Below are positions 17,594 to 26,806 of a stretch of 64,000 bases of DNA, one piece after another. How positions within the stretch are numbered: the stretch's first letter is position 1; each line of letters begins with the position of its first letter. Origin of the DNA: HGM04593 sp045592125. GTDB taxonomy: Bacteria; Bacteroidota; Bacteroidia; Bacteroidales; Bacteroidaceae. The notes below the pieces were generated by a model that was not told the DNA's origin, ran no database searches, and saw only the letters and a list, made by a program, of their open reading frames with translations. The stretch lies in the NCBI GenBank assembly GCA_045592125.1, contig JAZNUE010000054.1:1-64000 (forward strand). Direction: 5' to 3'. The position numbers were made by a program, and so were the translations under genes.

Positions 17594-18550
17594 TTATTCC
17601 AGTCCCTCAAGAATCCTTTTCAGCACCACAGTTGCCGATATCTCGCGGTTGGCGGCCTCGGGGATTACAAGCGAGCGCGGACTCTCGATGACATCGTCTG
17701 TTACAATCATGTTGCGCCGCACTGGCAGGCAGTGCATAAAATATGCGTTGTCAGTGACGGCCATCTGGCGGTCGCTTACGGTCCATGAGCGGTCGGTGCT
17801 CAGTATCTTCCCGTAATTATCTCCTGTGTATGCTGCCCAGTTCTTTGCATAGATGAAGTCTGCGCCTTCAAAGGCTTTCATCTGGTCATATTCAACGCGG
17901 GCATTGCCCACGAATTCCGGGGAGAGTTCGTACCCCTTGGGGTGGGTAATAACGAACTCATAGCCTGCGGCGTTCATCCACTCGGCGAATGAATTGGGAA
18001 CGGCCTGCGGCAGTGCCTTGGGATGGGGCGCCCATGTGAGCACGACCTTTGGACGCGCCTTGGCCTTGTGCTCCTCAATTGTAATAAGGTCGGCAAAGCT
18101 CTGTAGCGGGTGGCGTGTGGCTGCCTCCATTGAGAATACTGGGCGGCCCGAGTGCCTGATGAACTGGTTGAGGATAACCTCGTTGTAGTCGTCCTCCTTG
18201 CTCTCGAAACGGGCAAATGAACGCACGCCTATGACATCGCAATAGCTGCCCATGACCGGGATTGCCTCAAGTATATGCTCGGGCCTGTCGCCGTCCATAA
18301 TTACCCCGCGCTCTGTCTCCAGTTTCCAGGCGCCCTGGTTGATGTCGAGCACAATGACGTTCATGCCCAGGTTAATGGCTGCCTTCTGCGTGCTGAGCCT
18401 TGTGCGCAGGCTGGAGTTGAAGAAGACCATCATGAGCGTCCTGTTCTTGCCGAGATGGGTGTACCTGAAACGGTCGGCCTTGATTTCAAGCGCCTCTTTT
18501 ACGGCGGCCTCAAGGCTGCCTATGTCCTTTACTGAAATAAAATTCCTCAT
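17594..18550 (-). CDS. argF': N-succinylornithine carbamoyltransferase
   Basis: This 318-residue enzyme transfers a carbamoyl group to N-succinyl-L-ornithine in the Bacteroidota variant of arginine synthesis. The carbamoyl-phosphate loop is FFNSSLRTRLSTQ (residues 43-55). Pro90 in GDRPEHILEAIP matches the residue reported to select succinyl over acetyl ornithine; the acetyl form has Glu here. MHCLPVRRN and NSFAEWMNA are further family motifs. It lies 61 nt downstream of the TamB-like gene on the same strand, with no visible functional link. No other arginine genes are in the window. Confidence 0.93.
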   Translation of the reverse strand: MRNFISVKDIGSLEAAVKEALEIKADRFRYTHLGKNRTLMMVFFNSSLRTRLSTQKAAINLGMNVIVLDINQGAWKLETERGVIMDGDRPEHILEAIPVMGSYCDVIGVRSFARFESKEDDYNEVILNQFIRHSGRPVFSMEAATRHPLQSFADLITIEEHKAKARPKVVLTWAPHPKALPQAVPNSFAEWMNAAGYEFVITHPKGYELSPEFVGNARVEYDQMKAFEGADFIYAKNWAAYTGDNYGKILSTDRSWTVSDRQMAVTDNAYFMHCLPVRRNMIVTDDVIESPRSLVIPEAANREISATVVLKRILEGLE

Positions 18551-18611
18551 CTTAGAAACTGTTTGGATTCCTGTAATATTAAGGCCAGAGGGCCGGGTTG
18601 CGTCCGATGTA

Positions 18612-21600
18612 CTATTCGTTATCTTCGTCCTTCTTCCACCATCTCCATCTGTTGAAGTCGAACTTGAAGAGAAGACCGGCCCCTTGTGTGGTGAGGTTTG
18701 TATTTGAGAAGTAGCGGTCGTTTGTCTTGCTGTAGGCCTTGAGGTTCACCGTGCCTTTCTTGTTAAGGAGGTACTGCAGCTCAAAGTCTCCAATGAAGTT
18801 GCTGTTGGCAATGGGGTTCTCGCGGTAACCGAAGTTCCCGTTTATGAGCAGCCGGTTGTTGAGCAGGCGTCCGCGGAGCATGCCCTCGACCTCCATGCGG
18901 TTCCAGCCTCTTTCGCTAGTGGAGAAATTGCCCGATATGTCCCAGTTGTCATTGTCAATTATGTGCCCGAGCATGTTGTTGAGCTGTCCCGACAAGGTGT
19001 TTGAGATTAGCGACTCAACGGCAGTGGATGACTGGATCTCCTCTCCTGTGCTGTTGTAGTCGAATGTGTAGAATTTGCCCACGCCTAGCAGGTATATGAA
19101 CTGCATGGTCTTTTGCTCTTTGGTGTTTGCTATGCTGGCCAGCAGTTCCTTCTCCTCTTCGCTGCCTTCGGGCAGCTCAAGGTCAAAGCTCAGGTCGGGG
19201 CTTTCAAGTGTGCCGCCAATGTCCATTACGCAGTTCACCTTCACAGTCTTGTTCCTGGAAACTTCGGTTGAGAGGTCGCCAAGCGATGCCGATGCGACAA
19301 GGTATCTTGTCTTCAGGCCCAGTCCGGCCCTGAAGGGGTCGCCGTCGAATGTGAGAGTGCTTCCCTTGTCTATCTTGAACTCCTTGGGGAATATGTCCTG
19401 AATGGTGAACTTGTATGTTCCGCGGTCAAGTTCAAGGCCTCCTTTCATTGAGAAACCGTCCTTCTCGTCATACAGCGCGTTTATTGTGCCTTTGCCGTAG
19501 AAGTCGATGTAGTCATCGGTCTTGAGGTTTGTGTATACCTTCACGTGCAGCGATTCTGTCACATCGAGCATGAACTCAAGGTTAAGCTTGCTGGTTACAA
19601 AGTCATATGTGTTCCCAGGCGTGCTGGACAGGGTGCTTCTTTTCTGCTTGCTCTCCTTGCGGCTGTCCGTGAATGTGACAAAGCTGTTGTCGCCGGCACC
19701 GCTAGCAGTGCTGGAGTTGTATATGAAGAATGAGTTGGGCTCGCTGCGGAGATTTGCCTTCAGCAGGAGACCGCTGCCAGGGCTGTTTATGTTGGCAGTG
19801 CCTGTCGCGTACACCGTACCGTAGAAAGGAAGGTTCCCGAAATCGGGGGTGTCATAGACAAGCATGTTCCTTGCCGCTACGTCGAGGTTGCATGTCCAGC
19901 GGGAGAAGTTCTTGTGGGTTATGAGTCCCGAAAGTGTTCCGTTGTTGCCGTTGCGGTCCTTTACGGCAATATCGTCGAACAGGATAATGCCTGGCGAGAG
20001 GCGCACGGTGTCGCCGCTGATGTAGTATGTAGTGTTGTTGGCGTTTACCTTGAGGCTGCAGTCAAGCGCTGCTGCTCCTGCAAGGTCTACCTTGCTCCAG
20101 CGGCCCAGTACGTATACGGTTCCATTGCCCTTGCCCTGTACGTCACTTACAAATGCGTCAATCTTCTCCTCAAGGAACCCTACATTCAGGTCGTTGGCCT
20201 CTATCTTGAGTATTATGGTGTCTCTTGGCTGCGAGAGGTAGCCGGTAACTCTTGATGTGGCGCTCTTTCCGATGATATCGCAGTCGAGAGAGAGTGTCTT
20301 GTTGTAGTTCATCCACCCGATACCTATGTCGCCGTCGCCCATGTGCGCACCGTCGATGAGCAGGCTGTCGACGCTGAAACGGCCGTTTACATCAAGGCTG
20401 TGCAGCAGGCTTGTTAAGTGCGCCTTGCCGGTAGCCTTGCCACCGAAACTGAGTACGCGGAAATTAGTGAGGCCCATAATAGTGGAGACGTCAATGTCGT
20501 TCAGGATGACGTTCAGGCTGTCATCAATAAGCTTGCCGGCAGTGCCATAGATGTCAATGCTCTGGCTTTCGTTCGAGAGCCTGAGGTTCTCTACCGTGAA
20601 CTTCTTGCTGTTGCCGGCAATGCTTCCAGGGGCAATGCTCCATTCCTGGCCATTAAGCGTTATGCTGCTTGGGACAACCTTGGCGTCAAAGCATATGTTC
20701 TCTTTAGCGTCGCGCTGGAGCGACACGCCTAGCCCTAAGGTGCCATTGTTGCCCTCGCTGGAGAGAGAGGCCCAGTCGGCAATGCTGTTTATTGAATCCT
20801 GCGCTATTGACGAGCTGAGATTTATTATCATGCCATCTTCAGCGTCTTTTGCCGATGGCATTATAATGCTGGCGTCAATGTCCAGGCCGCTTGCGCTTGA
20901 AGTGCCTTTGAGGCTCATTGAGCGGAGGCGTGCCGACCCTATACTGATGTCGCTTATATCGGCATTCATGCCGAACGAGCTGCTGCTGTCGTTGCAAGAG
21001 CCGCTTATTAGCGCCCTTTCATTTATGGTGGCAGGCAGCCTGAGCAGCCTTGTAAGCATGCTGCTTTCCTTTATGTCAACCCTGTAGAAAAAGTTGCTGT
21101 GCTCATTTCCTTTCTGCTGCACGTTGAGTGATGGCAGGTGCTGCCTGGGTATGCCCATAAGGCTGCTGTATATGCTTGAAAGGGTAAACTGCCCAATGAT
21201 ATCGGCGGTGAGTATGTCTGAATTTACGGTTATGCTCCTCTCCTTGCCGGTGTTGTCATCGTATATATATATATTCTTCAACTGGCTTTTCCTGTTGCCT
21301 TCATCATGAACGAAATCGCGTACCTTTACGCTTGTCATGCTTTTTCTGCGGCCAAGTATTGTGTGCTCTCCCTCCATCCTGAAGGCAAAGCCGTTGTCTT
21401 TGTACTCCTTGCTCAGGTTAAGCCTGTGGGGCATGAATGTGTCAATGTCAAGCGCTAGCGTGTATCTGTCTCCACGCCTGCCTTTTGCCAATGAGAAGGC
21501 GGCGCTGCCTTCAATGCCTGGGTCACGCGCAATCAGGGTAGCGCTGGCGCCGTTGCTGCCTGCATTTCCTTTAATAGTAAAGGGCGAGTAGGTGTATCCC

Positions 21601-22976
21601 TTAAACTCTAGTGAGGCAATCTCTGCCTCAAAGGCGGCAAGGCGGGCCTTGTCATGGATGCTGCCCCTTGATACGGCCTTGATGTCGCACCTCTTGATGT
21701 CATTGTTGCCAAGCAGGCGGCCCAGGTCAATCCTCTTTCCTTTGGCATTCAGCCTGTAATTGCCAATGCTGTCAATGCTTACGCTGGCAATGGCTGCCCC
21801 GCTGCTGCATGCTGCTGAAAGATTGCAGCCCAGCGTGTCTCTTGAGCATGTGATTTCGCCGCTAATGCTGGTGTCTCCCAGCTTATGGGCGAGCCCTGAA
21901 GGAATTGAGGGGAACAAGGCAGCAAGTGACAGCATTCCTTCCTCGGTGGTGTGCAGCCTCTCTGCATGTGCCGTTATAATGCGCCTCTCGCTGTAGGGCG
22001 CTGCTATCCTTGCGTTGCCTTCGAACGAGAACGTGCCTGCCTGGGCTGTAATGCTGGCTGTCCCTTGCGCTATGCTGTCGCAAACGGCTGCGCTAATGCT
22101 GAATGTGATATCGGGCAGGGCGGGGATATCCTTGGGAAGGATGGGGCGTATGTCCTCAAACGAGAAACGGCTGCTGTGTATGCTGCCGCCTATGCGCATT
22201 TGCTGCAGCCCGCCATAAAGGCTGTCTATCTGAATTGAACCGGACTCTATGCTGGTGCCAGGCAGCTCAACCAGGAGACCTGTAAGCCTGAGCCCGTTCT
22301 CTTGCGTGAATATCCTTGCCTTTGCCTTCCTGAGCTCAATGCCGCTCTTCTCTATGCCTTTTATTGAGCGCACATACAGGTTCAGGTTCTCCTTGTTGAA
22401 GTTCTTCAGTGATACGTTGCACGAGAAATTGCTTACCGCTATGTGAAAAGGGTCGAGCCTGCCTGCCGCTGGTTCCTGACTGTGCACGTCATACCTAAGG
22501 CTGCCGTCGTATATGAGCAGCTGGTTTATGCGCAGGCCGGTCTCTTTGCCGGTGCTGTCCTTTCTTATGTTGTCAAGTATGAACTGGAAATTGAACGCTC
22601 CGTCGGGGGTGGGGCGCGCTACCCTTATGTCGGGCGCCTCAAATGCCAGGGTGTTTATGTGCACTGAACCGTTGAGCAGCGCTGCGGGTTCCAGGCTTGC
22701 CATTGCCTTGCGTGCATAGACTAGCGTGTCGCTGTCCTGGTCAAGGATAAGGACCTCTTCGAGTGTCGCCTCGTTAAAGTTCTTTATCTCTATGCTCCTA
22801 ATGCTGGCGGGAATGCCGGCCAGGTCCTTGATCTCGCTGGTGACAAATGAGGCAAGCCGGCGCTTTGTGGCGTCGGTCCTGAGCAGTATCGTGCCTGCAA
22901 GGAAGAGCGCGACGAGTACCGCAAAGACGATAGATATGTATTTTATTGCCTTTATAGTCCTGTGGTTTTCCGTTAT
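18612..22976 (-). CDS. TamB-like outer-membrane biogenesis protein (start codon unclear)
   Basis: This very long protein belongs to the TamB/AsmA-like family, which spans the periplasm and helps move lipids or proteins to the outer membrane. The C-terminal TamB domain is clear: KDGFSMKGGLELDRGTYKF-type repeats, QDIFPKEFKIDKGSTLTFDG, IGGTLESPDLSFDLELPEG and LLISNTLSGQLN-like residues. The first in-frame ATG (22703) gives 1363 residues and no membrane anchor. The frame stays open upstream and encodes a basic stretch followed by the hydrophobic segment YISIVFAVLVALFLAGTILL, exactly the expected anchor. No ATG, GTG or TTG precedes it; I place the start at ATA 22976, giving about 1454 residues. 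A reverse-strand TACATTTG box lies at 22984-22991. Confidence 0.85.
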   Translation of the reverse strand: MTENHRTIKAIKYISIVFAVLVALFLAGTILLRTDATKRRLASFVTSEIKDLAGIPASIRSIEIKNFNEATLEEVLILDQDSDTLVYARKAMASLEPAALLNGSVHINTLAFEAPDIRVARPTPDGAFNFQFILDNIRKDSTGKETGLRINQLLIYDGSLRYDVHSQEPAAGRLDPFHIAVSNFSCNVSLKNFNKENLNLYVRSIKGIEKSGIELRKAKARIFTQENGLRLTGLLVELPGTSIESGSIQIDSLYGGLQQMRIGGSIHSSRFSFEDIRPILPKDIPALPDITFSISAAVCDSIAQGTASITAQAGTFSFEGNARIAAPYSERRIITAHAERLHTTEEGMLSLAALFPSIPSGLAHKLGDTSISGEITCSRDTLGCNLSAACSSGAAIASVSIDSIGNYRLNAKGKRIDLGRLLGNNDIKRCDIKAVSRGSIHDKARLAAFEAEIASLEFKGYTYSPFTIKGNAGSNGASATLIARDPGIEGSAAFSLAKGRRGDRYTLALDIDTFMPHRLNLSKEYKDNGFAFRMEGEHTILGRRKSMTSVKVRDFVHDEGNRKSQLKNIYIYDDNTGKERSITVNSDILTADIIGQFTLSSIYSSLMGIPRQHLPSLNVQQKGNEHSNFFYRVDIKESSMLTRLLRLPATINERALISGSCNDSSSSFGMNADISDISIGSARLRSMSLKGTSSASGLDIDASIIMPSAKDAEDGMIINLSSSIAQDSINSIADWASLSSEGNNGTLGLGVSLQRDAKENICFDAKVVPSSITLNGQEWSIAPGSIAGNSKKFTVENLRLSNESQSIDIYGTAGKLIDDSLNVILNDIDVSTIMGLTNFRVLSFGGKATGKAHLTSLLHSLDVNGRFSVDSLLIDGAHMGDGDIGIGWMNYNKTLSLDCDIIGKSATSRVTGYLSQPRDTIILKIEANDLNVGFLEEKIDAFVSDVQGKGNGTVYVLGRWSKVDLAGAAALDCSLKVNANNTTYYISGDTVRLSPGIILFDDIAVKDRNGNNGTLSGLITHKNFSRWTCNLDVAARNMLVYDTPDFGNLPFYGTVYATGTANINSPGSGLLLKANLRSEPNSFFIYNSSTASGAGDNSFVTFTDSRKESKQKRSTLSSTPGNTYDFVTSKLNLEFMLDVTESLHVKVYTNLKTDDYIDFYGKGTINALYDEKDGFSMKGGLELDRGTYKFTIQDIFPKEFKIDKGSTLTFDGDPFRAGLGLKTRYLVASASLGDLSTEVSRNKTVKVNCVMDIGGTLESPDLSFDLELPEGSEEEKELLASIANTKEQKTMQFIYLLGVGKFYTFDYNSTGEEIQSSTAVESLISNTLSGQLNNMLGHIIDNDNWDISGNFSTSERGWNRMEVEGMLRGRLLNNRLLINGNFGYRENPIANSNFIGDFELQYLLNKKGTVNLKAYSKTNDRYFSNTNLTTQGAGLLFKFDFNRWRWWKKDEDNE

Positions 22977-23033
22977 ATCTTTGCAAATGTAGTAAAAATA
23001 TATGATAAAATGGTGCTGGGGCGCACTTTTTGC

Positions 23034-23064
23034 TTTGTTTTTGCAGGCAAAATCCTTAACTTTG
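23034..23064 (+). promoter_or_regulatory. Promoter of the SLC13-type transporter gene
   Basis: TTTG (23034-23037), 19 nt, TAACTTTG (23057-23064) is a perfect match to the Bacteroidota consensus. It predicts a leader of about 85 nt before the ATG at 23156. A second TATCTTTG lies at 22976-22983. Confidence 0.75.
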
Positions 23065-23155
23065 CATATTGGGAGAATTTTTAGAATCTGTTAGGGCCGT
23101 ATCGCTGGTGCAGGCCTTGTATGGCCCTCTGGTTCTTGCAGAAAATTATACAGCT

Positions 23156-25009
23156 ATGATAGAAACGATTGCAGTACTATTGGTCTCGGTTTTTTTCTTT
23201 ATAAGCGGAAAGGTGCGTTCCGATGTGGTGGCGCTCTGTGCGCTGGTGGCGCTGATGGTGATGGGGATACTAGAACCGGCCGAGGCGCTTTCGGGTTTCT
23301 CGAATAATGTCATCATAATGATGATTGGCCTGTTCGTAGTGGGCGGGGCCATCTTCCAGACTGGGCTTGCGAAGATGATTAGCTCAAGGCTGATGAAACT
23401 TGCCGGCAACAGCGAGACAAGGCTCTTTGTGCTTGTCATGGTGGTGACGTCGTTCATGGGCGCTTTTGTGAGCAACACGGGTACTGTGGCCATAATGATT
23501 CCTATTGTAGTGAGCATGGCCATGAGCGTGAAGATGAATCCTAGCCGCCTGCTTATGCCTCTTGCTTTCGCGAGCAGCATGAGCGGTATGATGACTCTCA
23601 TCGGTACGCCTCCTAACCTTGTTATAAACGAGACGCTCATAAACAACGGGTATGACGGGCTCGGTTTCTTTACATTCTTGCCAGTAGGCCTTATATGCGC
23701 TTTTGTGGGAACCTTGCTGCTCATGCCGTTGAGCAAGAAGTTCCTCTCCAAGCCCGGTGCCCTGAGCGGTGCCAGCGCAAGCAGCGGAAAGTCGCTCAAG
23801 GCTCTTGTAAAGGAATATGGCATAGCGAATAACCTGCACCGCCTGCAGGTGAGCTCCAGGTCGCTCCTTATTGGCAAGATGATTGGCGAGCTGGATGTGC
23901 GCAACAACTTCGGGATAAACATCATAGAGGTGCGGCATGTGGAGCGCGGCCAGCGCAGCCTGCTCTCAAAGAATGTCGTGCAGGAGGCTGCCGATTCCGA
24001 CACTGTGCTGCGTGCCGATGACATGCTTTATGTGTCGGGCTCTGATGATAACGTGAATGCATTCGCCGGGCAGTATTGCCTTGAGCTGTTGAAGGACGAG
24101 GATACAGACGGCAAGAGCGGGCTTGATTTCTATGACATTGGCGTTGCCGAGATTGTGGTCATGTCCACGTCATCGGTAGTGAACAAGACGATAAAGGAGA
24201 TTGGGTTCAGGACAAAGTATAACCTGAGCGTCCTGGGAATATGCCGGAAGAACAAGTATATTCTCCAGGGGATTGCCGAGGAGACTATCCATGTGGGCGA
24301 TGTGCTGCTGGTGCAGGGTTCGTGGGACCATATTGCCGCTCTTGAGAATGACACCAACGAGTGGATTGTAGTGGGCCGCCCGCTTGAAGAGGCCGCGAAG
24401 GTAACGCTTGACTACAAGGCGCCTGTGGCGGCAATAATCATGCTTGCCATGATTGCCGTGATGGTGTTCGACTTTATTCCCATTGAACCGGTAACCGCTG
24501 TTATGATTGCCGGCCTGCTGATGGTGCTTACAGGATGTTTCCGTAACGTCGAGGCTGCATACAAGACCATAAACTGGGAGAGCATTGTGCTTATTGCGGC
24601 CATGATGCCGATGTCGGTGGCCTTGCAGAAGACTGGAGTGTCGGAATGGATATCGGGGTCGCTGGTATCGGTCCTTGGCGGGCACAGCCCCATGCTGCTG
24701 ATGGCCGGAATTTACTTCACTACGTCTTTCATGACAATGTTCATAAGCAATACTGCAACAGCCGTGCTTATGGCGCCTATTGCAATGAGCGCTGCGCAGC
24801 AGGTGGCCGTGAGTCCCGTGCCGTTCCTCTTTGCGGTAACGCTGGGCGCCAGCCTCTGCTTTGCCTCGCCGTTCTCTACACCGCCCAATGCGCTAGTGAT
24901 GCCTGCGGGCCAGTACAGGTTCTCCGACTATGTGAAGGTGGGATTGCCTCTGCAGGTTATACTGGGCATTGTAATGATACTTGTCCTTCCGTTGCTTTTC
25001 CCGTTCTAG
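23156..25009 (+). CDS. SLC13-family anion transporter with TrkA-C domains
   Basis: This 617-residue membrane protein belongs to the DASS/SLC13-type permeases that carry sulfate or dicarboxylates with sodium. Two hydrophobic blocks (residues about 1-190 and 405-617) flank two cytoplasmic TrkA-C (RCK-C) domains at about 220-310 and 320-400. Both blocks carry the repeated family motif: NTGTVAIMIPIV with SGMMTLIGTPPNLVIN in the first, and SNTATAVLMAPIA with ASPFSTPPNALVM in the second. I prefer the ATG at 23156 because a TTG at 23069 would sit almost on the predicted transcription start. It is divergent from the TamB-like gene and followed 71 nt later by the sigma-54 activator. The substrate is unknown. 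Confidence 0.9.
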   Translation: MIETIAVLLVSVFFFISGKVRSDVVALCALVALMVMGILEPAEALSGFSNNVIIMMIGLFVVGGAIFQTGLAKMISSRLMKLAGNSETRLFVLVMVVTSFMGAFVSNTGTVAIMIPIVVSMAMSVKMNPSRLLMPLAFASSMSGMMTLIGTPPNLVINETLINNGYDGLGFFTFLPVGLICAFVGTLLLMPLSKKFLSKPGALSGASASSGKSLKALVKEYGIANNLHRLQVSSRSLLIGKMIGELDVRNNFGINIIEVRHVERGQRSLLSKNVVQEAADSDTVLRADDMLYVSGSDDNVNAFAGQYCLELLKDEDTDGKSGLDFYDIGVAEIVVMSTSSVVNKTIKEIGFRTKYNLSVLGICRKNKYILQGIAEETIHVGDVLLVQGSWDHIAALENDTNEWIVVGRPLEEAAKVTLDYKAPVAAIIMLAMIAVMVFDFIPIEPVTAVMIAGLLMVLTGCFRNVEAAYKTINWESIVLIAAMMPMSVALQKTGVSEWISGSLVSVLGGHSPMLLMAGIYFTTSFMTMFISNTATAVLMAPIAMSAAQQVAVSPVPFLFAVTLGASLCFASPFSTPPNALVMPAGQYRFSDYVKVGLPLQVILGIVMILVLPLLFPF

Positions 25010-25053
25010 GAATAATTTCCTGCCAAAATTGCCGATATTTGTTGGAAAATAGG

Positions 25054-25061
25054 TACTTTTG
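25054..25061 (+). promoter_or_regulatory. -7 box of the sigma-54 activator operon
   Basis: TACTTTTG matches TAnnTTTG and lies 19 nt before the ATG at 25081. A TTG at 25029-25031 has a 22-nt spacer. Confidence 0.5.
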
Positions 25062-25080
25062 TCACAAATAACGTAAGAAG

Positions 25081-26298
25081 ATGGATTTAGCGGATATTCA
25101 GGCGGTAAAGCAGCAGTTCGGGATAATAGGCAATGACCCTGAGCTGTTGAGGGCGATAGATACGGCCGTGCAGGTGGCCAAGACCGACCTCACCGTGCTC
25201 GTTACAGGCGAGAGCGGTGTGGGAAAGGAGTTCTTTCCAAAGATAATACATGCAAACAGCCTGCGCAAGCACGGGAAGTACATTGCCGTGAACTGCGGCG
25301 CGATACCCGAAGGTACCATTGACTCGGAACTTTTCGGGCACATAAAGGGCGCGTTCACTGGCGCTGTCAATGAGCGCAAGGGATACTTCAGCGAGGCTAA
25401 TGGAGGCACGATATTCCTTGACGAGGTTGCCGAGCTGCCCATGCCGACACAGGCGCGCCTGTTGCGCGTGCTTGAGAACGGAGAGTTCCTGAGGGTGGGC
25501 TCCTCGGAGGTTGAGAAGACGAACGTGCGCATTGTGTGCGCAACGAACGTGAACCTTCAGGAGGCGATATCCGAGGGGCGTTTCCGCGAGGACCTATACT
25601 ACCGCCTGTGCACTGTGCCCATCTCTGTGCCTCCCTTGCGCAAGCGTGGCAGGGATGTGGTAATGCTATTCAAGAAATTCTGCATGGATTTTGCCGCCAA
25701 ATACAAAGTGCCTCGCCTTCAGCTTACGGCCGAGGCCGAGGCCGCGCTGGAAGGCTATTCATGGCCAGGCAACATCAGGCAGCTCAAGAATATTGCCGAG
25801 CAGGTATCTATCCTTGAACTGAACAGGGAACTTGGCGCTGAGGTACTCATGCAATATCTCCCGCAGGATGTAAAGAGCAACCTGCCTATGCTCTCGGGGC
25901 ATGGACAGGCAGGCGGCAAGAACTTTGAGAGCGAGAGGGAGATTCTCTACAGTGTGCTGTTCGATATGCGCCGCGACATAACTGAGCTCAAGAGCCAGGT
26001 CGAGAGCCTGAGGGCAATGAACAAGGACGCCGTGGAGCATGTCCCCTATTACCAGGCGGTGCAGGATGTGTCGCTGGTGCACCAGGCGCAGCAGTATCAT
26101 ATACCTTCGCAGCATATTGAACCGGCGGTCAGTGCCGAAGAGTATGTTGAGGAAGCGGTCTCGCTTGACGATGTGGAGAAGAAGACCATAATAATGGCGC
26201 TTGAAAGAAACAAGGGCAAGCGCAGGAATGCTGCAAAGGAACTGAATATATCGGAACGTACGCTGTACAGGAAAATAAAGGAATATGGTATTGAGTAG
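25081..26298 (+). CDS. Sigma-54-dependent transcriptional activator without a sensor domain
   Basis: This 405-residue regulator opens sigma-54 promoters. The AAA+ domain starts almost at the N-terminus (residues about 15-245). It has Walker A GESGVGKE, the sigma-54 contact loop GAFTGA intact in GHIKGAFTGAVNERKG, Walker B IFLDEVAELP, and the RFREDLYYRL arginine region. A linker with a short coiled-coil-like stretch (about 290-325) leads to a Fis-type helix-turn-helix at 370-405 (NAAKELNISERTLYRKIKEY). There is no receiver, GAF or PAS domain, as in PspF, so activity must be controlled by another protein or by its amount. It overlaps lptE by 14 nt. Confidence 0.93.
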   Translation: MDLADIQAVKQQFGIIGNDPELLRAIDTAVQVAKTDLTVLVTGESGVGKEFFPKIIHANSLRKHGKYIAVNCGAIPEGTIDSELFGHIKGAFTGAVNERKGYFSEANGGTIFLDEVAELPMPTQARLLRVLENGEFLRVGSSEVEKTNVRIVCATNVNLQEAISEGRFREDLYYRLCTVPISVPPLRKRGRDVVMLFKKFCMDFAAKYKVPRLQLTAEAEAALEGYSWPGNIRQLKNIAEQVSILELNRELGAEVLMQYLPQDVKSNLPMLSGHGQAGGKNFESEREILYSVLFDMRRDITELKSQVESLRAMNKDAVEHVPYYQAVQDVSLVHQAQQYHIPSQHIEPAVSAEEYVEEAVSLDDVEKKTIIMALERNKGKRRNAAKELNISERTLYRKIKEYGIE

Positions 26299-26803
26299 GA
26301 GAATAAGCATGGCAGCCGTGCTGCTGCTTGCCGTGTTGGTGTCGGCATGTACTGTCAGCTACAAGTTCACTGGCGCGTCAATTGACTACACCAAGGTTAA
26401 GACCGTGTCTATTGCGCCGTTCCAGAACCGCGCCGCTTACCAGTGGGCGCCTATGGCCTCTATGCTGGACGAGGCGATGAGCGATGCTTTTGTGCAGCAG
26501 ACCAAACTGCAGCAGGTAGCGCGTGGCGGCGACCTTACGCTTGAAGGCGAGATTACGTCATACGAGCAGGTCAACAAGTCTGTGTCGTCCGACGGGTATT
26601 CTTCTCTGGTGCAGCTGAAGATGACTGTTAATGTGCGCTTTGCGAACAACACGAACCATGAAGAGGATTTTGAGCGCCCGTTCTCGGCGACCCGTGACTT
26701 TGACGCCACACAGTCGCTCGACTCGGTACAGGAAGAACTGGTGGCCCAGATGATTAAGGAGATTGTTGAATCGGTATTTAACGCGGCTGTAGCAAACTGG
26801 TAA
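26285..26803 (+). CDS. lptE: LptE-family LPS-assembly lipoprotein
   Basis: This 172-residue outer-membrane lipoprotein matches the LptE family (PF04390) as seen in Bacteroidota, where it plugs the LptD barrel for LPS insertion. The lipobox is LVSAC (Cys at about residue 22), followed by TVSYKFTGASIDY. IAPFQNRA, DLTLEGEITSYEQV and the C-terminal QMIKEIVESVFNAAVANW are typical. The ATG at 26285 supplies the basic n-region (LSRRIS) and overlaps the regulator gene by 14 nt, implying coupled translation. No lptD lies nearby. Confidence 0.85.
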   Translation: MVLSRRISMAAVLLLAVLVSACTVSYKFTGASIDYTKVKTVSIAPFQNRAAYQWAPMASMLDEAMSDAFVQQTKLQQVARGGDLTLEGEITSYEQVNKSVSSDGYSSLVQLKMTVNVRFANNTNHEEDFERPFSATRDFDATQSLDSVQEELVAQMIKEIVESVFNAAVANW

Positions 26804-26806
26804 GGG

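Noticed and set aside
23069..23155. TTG start for the SLC13-type gene at 23069
   Set aside because: It lies 5 nt after the predicted -7 box, too close to the transcription start; ATG 23156 gives the usual length.
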